35,699 nt of DNA, from positions 1-35,699 of the forward strand of contig CAZGKT010000039.1 of the NCBI GenBank assembly GCA_964525605.1. The letters are read 5' to 3'. A program made the position numbers and the translations under genes. The notes under the pieces are model-generated. The model saw only the letters and a program-made list of their open reading frames with translations, had not been told where the DNA came from and searched no databases. Source of the DNA: CAVTWJ01 sp964525605 (lineage in GTDB: Bacteria > Oederibacteriota > Muellerivitia > Muellerivitales > Muellerivitaceae). Of this stretch, positions 21,707 to 29,359 are shown piece by piece (within the stretch, counting starts at the first letter, position 1; each line of letters starts with the position of its first letter).

Positions 21707-23741
21707 GGTTGATTCCTTTCAATGGTTTTTCCCCTTTTTCCACTCGCAACAGGGAGGCGATATCCAGGATCCACCCGGTGCTTCCGTCCGCGAGCAGGGC
21801 CTCGGCCCGTACCCCCGGGGAGAAGGAAAAACCTTCCTTGTTGTTCTTCACCAGCACCTGCTGCTTGCCCGTGACGTCCTCCACCCGCAAGCGGACCTGA
21901 AGCGATCCCGCCTCCACCCTCACCGATAGTTTTCCCTCCGGCCGGTCCTTCTCTCCGCCCAGCCGGATCGCCAGGTCCAACTCGGGAACCTCTTCCGCTT
22001 CCCCGGTGGGTACCGGCCGGCCCGCCGGTTCGATCTTGATCGTCTGGGCCACGGGGACCAGATAGTTTTGCCCGCCGGCCCGCACCACCCAGCCATCCAT
22101 CAGGGCCAGGGATCGGGGAACCTTGAGCGTGAACTTGCATCCCTGTCCGGGCTGGCTCTTCACCCGGACCGAACCGAGGAGGGATTCCATTTTCTGGCGC
22201 ACCGTGTCCAGGCCCGTCTCCTTTCCCGCCGAGTGCAGGGCATGGGCCGAGAAACCCGGGCGGAACACCAGCTCCACCAGCCGGGAGGCGGGGAGGTTCT
22301 GGTCCACCTTCCACCCCAGTTCGTCGGCCCGTCGCCGGATCTTTTCCGGGTCCAGGCCGCGTCCGTCATCTTCCACTTCCAGAAGAATCGCCCCGTCCTT
22401 GGAACAGGCTTTCAGGGTGAGCCTGCCTTCCCCTTTCTTGCCCAGGGCCCGGCGGTCCCGGGGGCTTTCCAGGCCGTGATCCAGGGAATTCTGGATCAGG
22501 TGGAACAGGGGTTTCTTCAATTCGGGCAGGAGCCGCTGGTCCATCTCCACCTCCGCGCCCTCCACGCGTACCTCGAGCGTCAGGTCTTTCTTCCGCCCCA
22601 GGGCCGAGGCCAACTGGTAGCCCTGGGAAAGGAGGGGCCCGAGGGGCGCCATGCCCAGGGACAGGACTTCGTCCCTCAGGCGCAGGGAGGCCTTTTGAAG
22701 GCGGGCCACTTCGATCAACCCCTGGGGTTTGGCGTTGGGCCGGTAGTCTTCCAAAATACGGTTCTGAGCCATGACCAGATCGGCAAGGTTCTCGAAAAGA
22801 CCGTCCAGTTGCTGGGTGCGGATCCGCTCCTGGAGCCCCTGCGCGGAAAAGTCGGGTCCGGGTTCAGGCTCGAGTCGAAGCGTCTCCTCCGCGTCCCGGG
22901 GAGGCGGGGGAGTGGGAATAGCCCTGAGTTTTTCCAAAAGACCCGCCGGATCCAGGGGTTGGACCGACAGGGAAGGAAGCCCTTCCTCCACTTGATCCGC
23001 CTGGGCCCGCCAGAAAGACAGGATCTGGGACAAGCCGTCCCTCAATTCCTCGCTCATCGGCGAGCCGGAGCCGATCAGGGGGGTCAAGAGCCTTTCCGTT
23101 TCCAACCCCAACCTCCAGGCACCCAGGAATCCCAAAAAGCCGAATCGAGACTTCAGGTCGCGAAGGGACCGGTCGAGGGAAGCAAGATCGTTCTTCTTGG
23201 CCGGATTCGTTTCCGCTAACCGGTCCCGGACCTCCTCCAGCAGCGGGGGGACCTCCAGGAGAAATATCTGGAAGAAACCCAAGTCCTCGGACCGCAGACC
23301 CATTTGACCCTGCGGGATCCCGGTCAAAGGAGCGGACTTTCGGGCGGGTTCGGCCCGGCGCGGGGAAAGACGGCGGAAGGGAGGGGGCGCGTCCGTTTCC
23401 TTTTCCCGGCGGGGCGCCAGGATCTTTTTTTCTTTTTCGAGCATGCGGTGGGTCAGGAGGAGCAGACGCAGGAGCCGTTCCATGACCTGGGCCACGGGAA
23501 CATCGCTTTGGAGCTGATCGATGAAGGCCTGGGCCTGCTGGTCGTGGTTCTCCCACCAGTCGGTCCCGAGAAAACGGACACGCTCGGTCCAGGCCTTGAA
23601 GCCCCGGGCCAGGTCCAGGACCTGGTCAAGTTCCTTGACGTTGGCTTGGATCGCCCGCTGGCTCAAAGTGTTCAGGCTTTGATGCAGTTCCTCGATGGAA
23701 CCGGGTCGGGGAGAATGTGCCTGCAAAGTGGATGGGTCCAT
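21678..23741 (-). CDS. cheA: CheA-type histidine kinase with a degenerate P1 domain
   Basis: CheA-like, 687 residues from this start (715 if the ATG at 23825 is used; neither has a clear ribosome-binding site). An extra helical region comes first, then a P1/Hpt-like domain, a P3 dimerisation helix (QLDGLFENLADLVMAQNRIL), the P4 ATPase and a P5 CheW-like domain. P4 keeps the N-box (HLIQNSLDHGLESP), G1 (EDDGRGL) and G2 (GKETGLDTV). In P1, the segment normally reading FHTLKGSAGFLGF reads LRDLKSRFGFLGF, so Arg194 (codon 23160-23162) replaces the phosphorylated His. The kinase may act without this phosphotransfer, use another Hpt, or be inactive. No P2 domain is obvious. Confidence 0.9.
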   Translation of the reverse strand: MDPSTLQAHSPRPGSIEELHQSLNTLSQRAIQANVKELDQVLDLARGFKAWTERVRFLGTDWWENHDQQAQAFIDQLQSDVPVAQVMERLLRLLLLTHRMLEKEKKILAPRREKETDAPPPFRRLSPRRAEPARKSAPLTGIPQGQMGLRSEDLGFFQIFLLEVPPLLEEVRDRLAETNPAKKNDLASLDRSLRDLKSRFGFLGFLGAWRLGLETERLLTPLIGSGSPMSEELRDGLSQILSFWRAQADQVEEGLPSLSVQPLDPAGLLEKLRAIPTPPPPRDAEETLRLEPEPGPDFSAQGLQERIRTQQLDGLFENLADLVMAQNRILEDYRPNAKPQGLIEVARLQKASLRLRDEVLSLGMAPLGPLLSQGYQLASALGRKKDLTLEVRVEGAEVEMDQRLLPELKKPLFHLIQNSLDHGLESPRDRRALGKKGEGRLTLKACSKDGAILLEVEDDGRGLDPEKIRRRADELGWKVDQNLPASRLVELVFRPGFSAHALHSAGKETGLDTVRQKMESLLGSVRVKSQPGQGCKFTLKVPRSLALMDGWVVRAGGQNYLVPVAQTIKIEPAGRPVPTGEAEEVPELDLAIRLGGEKDRPEGKLSVRVEAGSLQVRLRVEDVTGKQQVLVKNNKEGFSFSPGVRAEALLADGSTGWILDIASLLRVEKGEKPLKGINHGNQADGGL

Positions 23742-24049
23742 GAACCGCACTCGCTGGGATGAATGAATAGTGTCTCGGGATGAAAACGAATCGATTCCCG
23801 ATCCCTCCCCACTGAGAAAGCTCATGGGGATCTTGATTAAAACGAATTTGGAATCCGGGGTGATTTCAGGCTGGAAACTGCCGTGTAAATTATCGAAAAA
23901 ATAATTTGCATCGTTCTTGGCAGGCGGACCGGCTTTTAAACCGTCTCAGGCCGGGGGTGGAGCGTACAACAAAACCAAAAAACATTTCACGAAAAACCAT
24001 TTTAGATGTACCGGAAAACACAGTGAGAAAAAAGGAGGGGGAGAAAAAC
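23742..24049. other. Spacer upstream of cheA with no convincing gene
   Basis: Depending on the cheA start, bases 23742-23825 are either coding or leader. A GATAAT hexamer on the minus strand (23889-23894) could be the -10 of the chemosensory operon, but I see no good -35. The rest is AT-rich, and the open frame on the plus strand (23906-24088) looks spurious. Confidence 0.4.
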
Positions 24050-24874
24050 TCAGTTGACCACCCGCCGGGTTTGTTTCGGGTCCACTAGGGGCCATCCCCA
24101 GAACGATTCGCCCAGGATGGTTTGGACGACCTTGGCCCCCTCGATCAGGCGGGGACCGGGGTAATTCAAGAGGTTTGAATCCACCGTGAAAATTCTCCGT
24201 TTGCGCACCGCGAAGAGATCCTCCCAGCCGATCCTTTTCAAGGCCTCGGAGGGGTCGAATTCCAATCCCTGACCATAAATGGAAAAGAGGATGATTTCGG
24301 GGTCAAACCGGATGACTTCCTGGATGCGCACTTCCCGGCTGATTTCCCGGGGTAGGATGGGGAAATAGTGGGCCCCCACGGCCGCCATCAAGTCGGGCCA
24401 CCAACCTCCGGCCACGGAGGGGGGCTTGTTCCATTCTTCGCAGTAGAGCTTCGGGCGGTAGGCATTGAGGGGCACCTTTTCCCTCAAGGCGTCCAGGCCT
24501 CCCGCGAAGTCACGGCCCAATTCCCGGCCCCGGTCCTGCGCGTTGACCGCCTTCCCAATCTGGAAAAAAAGATCCTCCACATCCCGCAGGGATCTGGGAT
24601 CGAGGTGAAGAACCGGTATCCCCTTTTCCTTGAACCGCTTGTGCAGGTCCTGCTGGGCCACGGAAAGCGTGATCACCAGGTCCGACTTCTGGCTGACGGC
24701 CCTTCCCACGGCCATGGAAAACCAATACTCGGGTTTTTGCCGGTCGGACTGGAGTGGAAATTCCTCGTAGTATTCCTTGAGGGTCGTCACCCGCTCGGAA
24801 AGGCCCATGTAATCCAGGATGTCGGTGACGGGCTGGGCCAGCGAAAGAATCCGCTTGGGGGTGGTTTGATTCAT
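24050..24874 (-). CDS. BtuF/FepB-like metal-receptor binding protein, without visible signal peptide
   Basis: A 274-residue protein of the periplasmic-binding-protein family PF01497 (helical-backbone metal receptor), which captures cobalamin, siderophores or haem. Diagnostic phrases are RILSLAQPVTDILDYMGLSERV at the start, SDLVITLSVAQQDLHKRFKEKGIPVLHLDP, RPKLYCEEWNKP and FDPEIILFSIYGQG. Members usually carry a signal peptide or lipobox; here the protein starts directly with the mature fold, and the upstream bases give neither an alternative start with a leader nor a good ribosome-binding site. It may be a cytoplasmic variant. No permease or ATPase gene is adjacent. Confidence 0.82.
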   Translation of the reverse strand: MNQTTPKRILSLAQPVTDILDYMGLSERVTTLKEYYEEFPLQSDRQKPEYWFSMAVGRAVSQKSDLVITLSVAQQDLHKRFKEKGIPVLHLDPRSLRDVEDLFFQIGKAVNAQDRGRELGRDFAGGLDALREKVPLNAYRPKLYCEEWNKPPSVAGGWWPDLMAAVGAHYFPILPREISREVRIQEVIRFDPEIILFSIYGQGLEFDPSEALKRIGWEDLFAVRKRRIFTVDSNLLNYPGPRLIEGAKVVQTILGESFWGWPLVDPKQTRRVVN

Positions 24875-25016
24875 GAATGCGAGTGTAGGGGATGAAGGCT
24901 CACGATTTCTAGTGAATTTGCTTATTTAAAGGTTGAAACCCGACGAGGGGGAGGCGCGGAATTTTTTTCATCCCGGGGCGAGTGGACTCAAAAAAGGGAG
25001 ATGGAAAACAACCTTT

Positions 25017-25724
25017 TCACTTATACAGGAATACCGTCAAGTCCAGGGGGTGGTAATGGTCCAGCAAGTGCACCCGGGAAGGGCTGAGGCGCCGGCAAAA
25101 AGAAACCAGATCTTTCGGGCGCGCGCCGAATCGATCCGCCTCCCGCAAATCCGCATCCGCGTTCAACACATTAAAGGCCACCGCCCGGCGGCTTTGTTTC
25201 AGGGCGCAACCCAATAGGGACCGCATATACTTCCAATTGTCCCTCACCCGCACGTTGAAGACCCCGGAAAGAAACAAGTAATCAAAACTTCGGGGAGGAA
25301 AGGGTTGAGACAGGAGAACGCGGGTCTCAAACCGGACCCCGGGGTTGAGTTTTCGGGCCTCCGCGATCAAGAGTGGAAACAAATCGACTCCCGTGTAATC
25401 CACCCGGATTTCCTTTTCCTTCAGAAACCCGTAAAAACCGCCCAGCCCGCAACCCAAGTCCAAAACCTTCATGCCCTCGAGGGGCTCGACGGAGGCCATG
25501 GCCTCGAACCGTACCCTCTGGCTTTCGGCGGTCTGCCATCCCACTTTTTTCTCGGGTGAAAGATGGCGGGCCCTTTGGGTGGAGTAATAACGCTGGAGGT
25601 TCCGCAAATCCTGGGGGGAAAAACCCGGAAAATCCTCCAAACGAAAGGCGGTGGGAACCCCTAAAACCGCCCGGACTTTTTCCACGGGGGTTTTAAAAGG
25701 GGGAGGGAGCGGGAAATAGTTCAA
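25017..25724 (-). CDS. Class I SAM-dependent methyltransferase
   Basis: A 235-residue methyltransferase. Motif I is VLDLGCGLGGFYGFL, followed by VDYTGVDLFPLLIAEARKL (acidic residue binding the ribose of SAM) and FDYLFLSGVFNV (motif IV region). A leading region of about 80 residues may select the substrate, which is unknown. I place the start at the TTG at 25724 (NYFPLPPPFK follows), which overlaps the hydrolase stop in TTGA and has GAGGGGG upstream. The frame runs far back inside the hydrolase gene, but that part is a shadow. The overlap implies coupled translation with the hydrolase. Confidence 0.8.
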   Translation of the reverse strand: MNYFPLPPPFKTPVEKVRAVLGVPTAFRLEDFPGFSPQDLRNLQRYYSTQRARHLSPEKKVGWQTAESQRVRFEAMASVEPLEGMKVLDLGCGLGGFYGFLKEKEIRVDYTGVDLFPLLIAEARKLNPGVRFETRVLLSQPFPPRSFDYLFLSGVFNVRVRDNWKYMRSLLGCALKQSRRAVAFNVLNADADLREADRFGARPKDLVSFCRRLSPSRVHLLDHYHPLDLTVFLYK

Positions 25725-26554
25725 CCCTGGACCCCCTCGAAGAACCGCACGGTCTTCTGGGCCGCTTCCACAAGAACCCCTGTGGGCCGGAGGAAGGGAT
25801 GGGCGCAGTTGAACTTGTGGTCCGCCCCGGCCAGGATGGCCAGCTGGGCCGTCGGCTTCACGGCCGCCAGGCTTTCCGATTCTTCCGGCGGGACGCTGGT
25901 ATCCTCCGACCCGTGCACCAGCAAAACGGGCGCGGCGAGATGGTGAAGAAACGTGGGGATATCCCCCTCCTTTCCCCAGGCTTCCGCGTCGTCGAGGAAA
26001 GCCGTGCCGTATCGCAAAGTTTGTTTCGTTCGGTTGCTTTCGACGGCGGAAAAGCCGTCCCGGCGCCAAGCCTGCTTGGCTTCGAAGAAATAACGGTTCA
26101 CCCGGGCGATGCCCGCCCAGCAGGCCACGCCCCTGGTTTCGGGGATCTTCCCGGCGGCCAGGAGGCAAACCCCCGCGCCCCGCGAGTGTCCCCAGAGGAA
26201 CAGTTCGGTTTCGGCCGGCAATCGGGGATGGAGGCTCCCCCTCACCGCCTCGGTAGCGGCCCAGCGAAGATCCTCCACCTGCCGGGTCAGGGTGTCCGCC
26301 TGGAAGGCCTCGGGTTCGGTAAAGGGGCCGTCCTGGGAGGCGCCCATGCCGGAACCGGAAAAGTTGAACCGGAGGACGGGAAAACCCGCCTGGTTGAAAT
26401 ATTCGGCGACCCAGGGGAAGAAGGACCAGTCCTTGAAGCCCAGGAACCCGTGGGCCATGAGGATGAGGGGATGTTTCATCTGGGGAGGCAGGCTGATCGT
26501 GGCATGGAGGGAACGGCCCTGGGGCGTCTCGACGCGCAGGTCATGGCTTTCCAT
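25721..26554 (-). CDS. Alpha/beta hydrolase (serine esterase/peptidase-like)
   Basis: A 277-residue cytoplasmic alpha/beta hydrolase. The nucleophile elbow is GHSRGAG, the likely acid is Asp in LLVHGSEDTSVPPEES, and the catalytic His is in GADHKFN. The oxyanion region is HGFLGFKDW. This arrangement is typical of small esterases and dienelactone-hydrolase-like enzymes; the substrate is unknown. The start at 26554 follows GAGGGGG. It is coupled by a 4-base overlap to the methyltransferase gene downstream, suggesting shared use. Confidence 0.88.
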   Translation of the reverse strand: MESHDLRVETPQGRSLHATISLPPQMKHPLILMAHGFLGFKDWSFFPWVAEYFNQAGFPVLRFNFSGSGMGASQDGPFTEPEAFQADTLTRQVEDLRWAATEAVRGSLHPRLPAETELFLWGHSRGAGVCLLAAGKIPETRGVACWAGIARVNRYFFEAKQAWRRDGFSAVESNRTKQTLRYGTAFLDDAEAWGKEGDIPTFLHHLAAPVLLVHGSEDTSVPPEESESLAAVKPTAQLAILAGADHKFNCAHPFLRPTGVLVEAAQKTVRFFEGVQG

Positions 26555-26621
26555 CCGTCCCCCTCTTTCATTGGATGCGTCATCTTACAGGGGGCGGCGG
26601 CGGGAAAGGGAGAGGAAGAAT

Positions 26622-26948
26622 CTAAGATTTTTTCAGCAGGTCCCGGATCTCGGTCAAAAGCTGTTCCTGACGGGCCAGGGTACTCACATGGCCGGGCGAA
26701 GCCTGGCGCAGGTGGTGGACAAACAGGAAGACCAGGTAAAGCACGAGGGCGAGGAAAACAAAATCCACCAGGGCCTGGAAAAGGTGGGCCAGGTTGAAGG
26801 CCCCTCCGCCGGGGGCGCCGTTCAAGAGGGGCATGATCACATCCGCCACGAAGGCGCTGGAAAGCTTGACCAGTCCCCCGGCCAGGGCGATGCCGATGAC
26901 CAGGTCGATGAGATTTCCCCGAAGGGCGAAGCGTTTGAATTCCCTCAT
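26622..26948 (-). CDS. Short MscL-family channel paralogue
   Basis: A 108-residue MscL-type protein. The N-terminal EFKRFALRGNLIDLVIGIALAGGLVKL matches the MscL start and TM1; the second helix is ALVDFVFLALVLYLVFLFVHHLR, and the C-terminus keeps the EQLLTEIRDLLKK bundle helix. The periplasmic loop is much shorter than usual (about 15 residues, GAPGGGAFNLAHLF). MscL opens under membrane tension to release solutes. The start at 26948 follows GAGGG. It is the second MscL-like gene within 1.2 kb; its shorter loop could alter gating (inference). Confidence 0.85.
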   Translation of the reverse strand: MREFKRFALRGNLIDLVIGIALAGGLVKLSSAFVADVIMPLLNGAPGGGAFNLAHLFQALVDFVFLALVLYLVFLFVHHLRQASPGHVSTLARQEQLLTEIRDLLKKS

Positions 26949-27050
26949 AACAAAACCCTCTTATAAGAAGCGGATGACGGCATTTTGCAGGAGAGGGAAC
27001 GAGATTCTTATGATGGGGGTCAGGCAAAAGCCCGCGACAACAATCCCGAA

Positions 27051-27383
27051 TTATTCGTATCCACGGTCCTTGAGTTCTTTTTCGGAAAAGCCGAAAAAAT
27101 GTCCTAACTCGTGCAGAAGGGTCAGTCGGATTTGGCGGGCCAGTTCTTGCCGGTTGTCGTAGGACTTCTTGAGGTTATCCTCAAAGAGCGTGATCCGGTC
27201 GGGAAAAAGCCTCTCCTCGTCCAGGGGGCTTTCCCTCAGGCTGACCCCCTCGAAAAGACCCAGTAGTTCCCCGCCGGGTTTTTCTTGGACCACGATTTGT
27301 ACCGAAGCGAGCGCCGCCCGCAGATCCGGAGGCAATTCTTGGAGCACTTCCCGGATGACCCGGTCAAACAACGGGTCGGACAC
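27051..27383 (-). CDS. Small zincin-like metallopeptidase (PF06262 type)
   Basis: A 110-residue protein with the zinc-binding motif HELGHFFGFSEKEL near its C-terminus (HExxH with a following Glu). Length and layout match the short metallopeptidase family often annotated as zincin-like; its activity and substrates are poorly known. Translation starts at GTG 27383, just three bases after the stop of the upstream mscL gene, with a weak ribosome-binding site (AAGAAG), so expression is likely coupled to mscL. The short MscL paralogue follows 102 bases later. Confidence 0.85.
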   Translation of the reverse strand: MSDPLFDRVIREVLQELPPDLRAALASVQIVVQEKPGGELLGLFEGVSLRESPLDEERLFPDRITLFEDNLKKSYDNRQELARQIRLTLLHELGHFFGFSEKELKDRGYE

Positions 27384-27386
27384 CGG

Positions 27387-27803
27387 TTACTTCTTTTTCA
27401 GCAGATCCCGAATTTCCGTCAGCAATACTTCCTGCTGGGTCGGCGGGGCCGGTGGGGCCGGGGCCGCGGCTTCCGTTTTATGCATCCGGTTGATGGCCTT
27501 CACCATCAAGAACACCGCGAAGGCGATGATGGAAAAATCGACCATCGATTGGATGAAATTGCCGATATTGATGGTGACTTCCTGGGCCGCCTTCCCGGCC
27601 AAATCGATGGCCGGAGCCTTCAGGTGGATTTTGATATCGGTGAAATTGATCCCCCCGATGAGGTATCCCAGGGGAGGCATGAGGACATCGGACACGATGG
27701 AGGAGACGACCTTTCCAAAGGCTCCCCCGATGATGATACCGACCGCCAGATCCACCATGTTGCCCTTGACCGCGAATTCCCTGAATTCTTTCAACATGCC
27801 CAT
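27387..27803 (-). CDS. mscL: Large-conductance mechanosensitive channel MscL
   Basis: A 138-residue MscL. The N-terminal amphipathic helix and TM1 (EFREFAVKGNMVDLAVGIIIGGAFGKVV), the loop with SDVLMPPLGYLIGGINF, TM2 (IQSMVDFSIIAFAVFLMVKAIN) and the C-terminal bundle (EVLLTEIRDLLKK) are all present. It forms a homopentamer in the inner membrane that opens on osmotic downshock. An Ala/Pro linker (about 112-124) is longer than in most homologues. The start at 27803 follows GGGAGG. It is followed directly by the zincin gene and preceded, 27 bases away, by the DUF3078-like gene. Confidence 0.96.
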   Translation of the reverse strand: MGMLKEFREFAVKGNMVDLAVGIIIGGAFGKVVSSIVSDVLMPPLGYLIGGINFTDIKIHLKAPAIDLAGKAAQEVTINIGNFIQSMVDFSIIAFAVFLMVKAINRMHKTEAAAPAPPAPPTQQEVLLTEIRDLLKKK

Positions 27804-27830
27804 TGTCGGCCTCCCATTTATTTCAACGGA

Positions 27831-28727
27831 TTACAACAAACTATAAGCGAACCCGAGTCCGAGGGTTTCCTTGACCTGAAGTCCGCAATAGACGCTGGAA
27901 TCGTAGCGGAAATCATCCTCCATGTTAACGCTGATAATCTTGTTCAGGCTGATGCTCAAGAGGTTGTCCCACTCCACGACCGTGAGGTCCAGGGGTCCGC
28001 CGGGCCAGAAGGTGTCGAGTTTGGAATCAAAATTCGTATCGCTTAATAATTTGACGTTTAATTCCGAAACCCAGTCCAATCCGACCTGGGTCAGTTCGCC
28101 GGAAGCCTTACCCGTGCTGGGGTCCAGGGTGTAGGGGACCTCGAACCGGCTGGCCACGGTTTCCTTCACGCCCAACCCCACCCGCGTATTGAAGATCGGG
28201 TCCGGGTTGTATTTCAACCCCGCGCTCTCGGTGAAATACCCTGGGTCCATGAAATTTGAGATCTCCTGGGAAGGCGTGACGGAATAGTTGTACCCCGCCC
28301 CGAACTGGTTCTTGGCCGCGAAGGAAACGTAGGGATTCACCTTGGGCCAGGTTTTCCAGGAATAGACGCTTTCCAAATCAATGGTATCGGCCGAGATCTG
28401 GGTTCCCTGGTTGGCCAGGTAGGTCAATCCGTATTGAAGCTTGAGGGTATTGAGCCAGTTGACCGAGGGATTATTTTGCTCAAACCGGGCGTTCAAGCTG
28501 GCCTGCCAGGAAATCATGTCGGTTCCCCCCTGGGACCAGTTGTTGAAGGACGCCTGGTTCAGGTTCATGCTGGTAATAATTTGTTTTTTCCAATCATCGG
28601 CCACGGAGACGGGAGCGGCCGCCACCTGGGTATTGCCGGATGCATCGGCGGGCGTTTGGGATTCCCCTCCCCACGCGAAGGAACCCAGAAAGAGCAGGCC
28701 CAGAAGGGCTATGGTTTTTAGTCTCAT
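27831..28727 (-). CDS. Outer-membrane beta-barrel protein, DUF3078-like
   Basis: A 298-residue secreted protein. A signal peptide (about 1-22, LLGLLFLGSFAWG) is followed by a low-complexity Ala/Val stretch and a long run of alternating beta-strands. The phrase LNQASFNNWSQGGTDMISW is characteristic of the DUF3078 outer-membrane family, and the protein ends in an aromatic-rich strand (LGFAYSLL). Function of this family is unknown. The start at 28727 (MRLKTIALL) follows GAGGAGAA; an earlier in-frame ATG at 28763 is less likely because it would bury the signal peptide. It heads the mscL-containing co-directional set. Confidence 0.85.
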   Translation of the reverse strand: MRLKTIALLGLLFLGSFAWGGESQTPADASGNTQVAAAPVSVADDWKKQIITSMNLNQASFNNWSQGGTDMISWQASLNARFEQNNPSVNWLNTLKLQYGLTYLANQGTQISADTIDLESVYSWKTWPKVNPYVSFAAKNQFGAGYNYSVTPSQEISNFMDPGYFTESAGLKYNPDPIFNTRVGLGVKETVASRFEVPYTLDPSTGKASGELTQVGLDWVSELNVKLLSDTNFDSKLDTFWPGGPLDLTVVEWDNLLSISLNKIISVNMEDDFRYDSSVYCGLQVKETLGLGFAYSLL

Positions 28728-28840
28728 GACATTCTCCTCATACGAAAATTTATATTTCCCCATTTCGGGGGAGGGGCATTGTAAAAGGAATTTTCAAAAA
28801 GGGAAGATTTTTGAGGTCAAGTCAGGCGGGGAAAGGCAAA

Positions 28841-29329
28841 CTATTTCATGTTTTCTAAAAGAAAGCCGTAAAACCCCTGGCTATGCGGTTCGCCGCCGGC
28901 TTTTTTAATGGCGGTGGCGATTTGTCCCCGATGATAGGTGGAATGATCGAACACCTGGGTGAGGATTCCCCCCACCGGGGCCTGGTAGGGTTGGCCTTTT
29001 GTGTTCTGGTATGAAATGATTTTCCCAAAATCCGCGTCGCCCAGATGGTTCAGGTAGGCACTCCATCTTATTCCTAATTCCGTAAGTTTTTCCCGGCACT
29101 CGGCGGTGGACCGTTCCGGCCAGGGCGTGGTGAATTTGGAGTGATCCTCTCCTTGAAGACGGGTCAGCCAGACGTCTTCCGCGAAAAGAATATGGGAAAT
29201 TCTCCCTAAGGCCGTGGGGTCGGGGGCCGGCAAGGCTTCGACATCTTTGAGGAGTAAATCCATGGCCCATTGGTCATAGGCCAGCAATCTCTTGAAATGT
29301 TCCACCAGGGAAGCATTGAAGGTCAGCAT
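28841..29329 (-). CDS. DinB-family four-helix protein
   Basis: A 162-residue DinB/YfiT-type protein. The metal-binding His residues typical of the family are visible in RISHILFAED and in DHSTYHRGQIA. Most members bind a divalent metal; several act as thiol-dependent S-transferases, others are uncharacterised. The start at 29329 follows GGGAGG. It lies 30 bases after the YyaL-type gene, so the two probably share a transcript. Confidence 0.9.
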   Translation of the reverse strand: MLTFNASLVEHFKRLLAYDQWAMDLLLKDVEALPAPDPTALGRISHILFAEDVWLTRLQGEDHSKFTTPWPERSTAECREKLTELGIRWSAYLNHLGDADFGKIISYQNTKGQPYQAPVGGILTQVFDHSTYHRGQIATAIKKAGGEPHSQGFYGFLLENMK

Positions 29330-29359
29330 TTCTCCCTCCCAAAAGTTATCTTGTGTAAG

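Noticed and set aside
22068..23219. A 383-codon open frame on the plus strand opposite cheA
   Set aside because: Shadow of cheA; no domain, and composition dominated by Gly, Gln, Arg and Pro as usual for antisense frames in G+C-rich genes.
24875..25016. Cobalamin riboswitch near the BtuF-like gene
   Set aside because: The leader side of that gene is short and shows no B12-box-like sequence.
25724..26168. N-terminal extension of the methyltransferase inside the hydrolase gene
   Set aside because: The extension is Arg/Gly/Pro-rich shadow sequence in another frame of the hydrolase.
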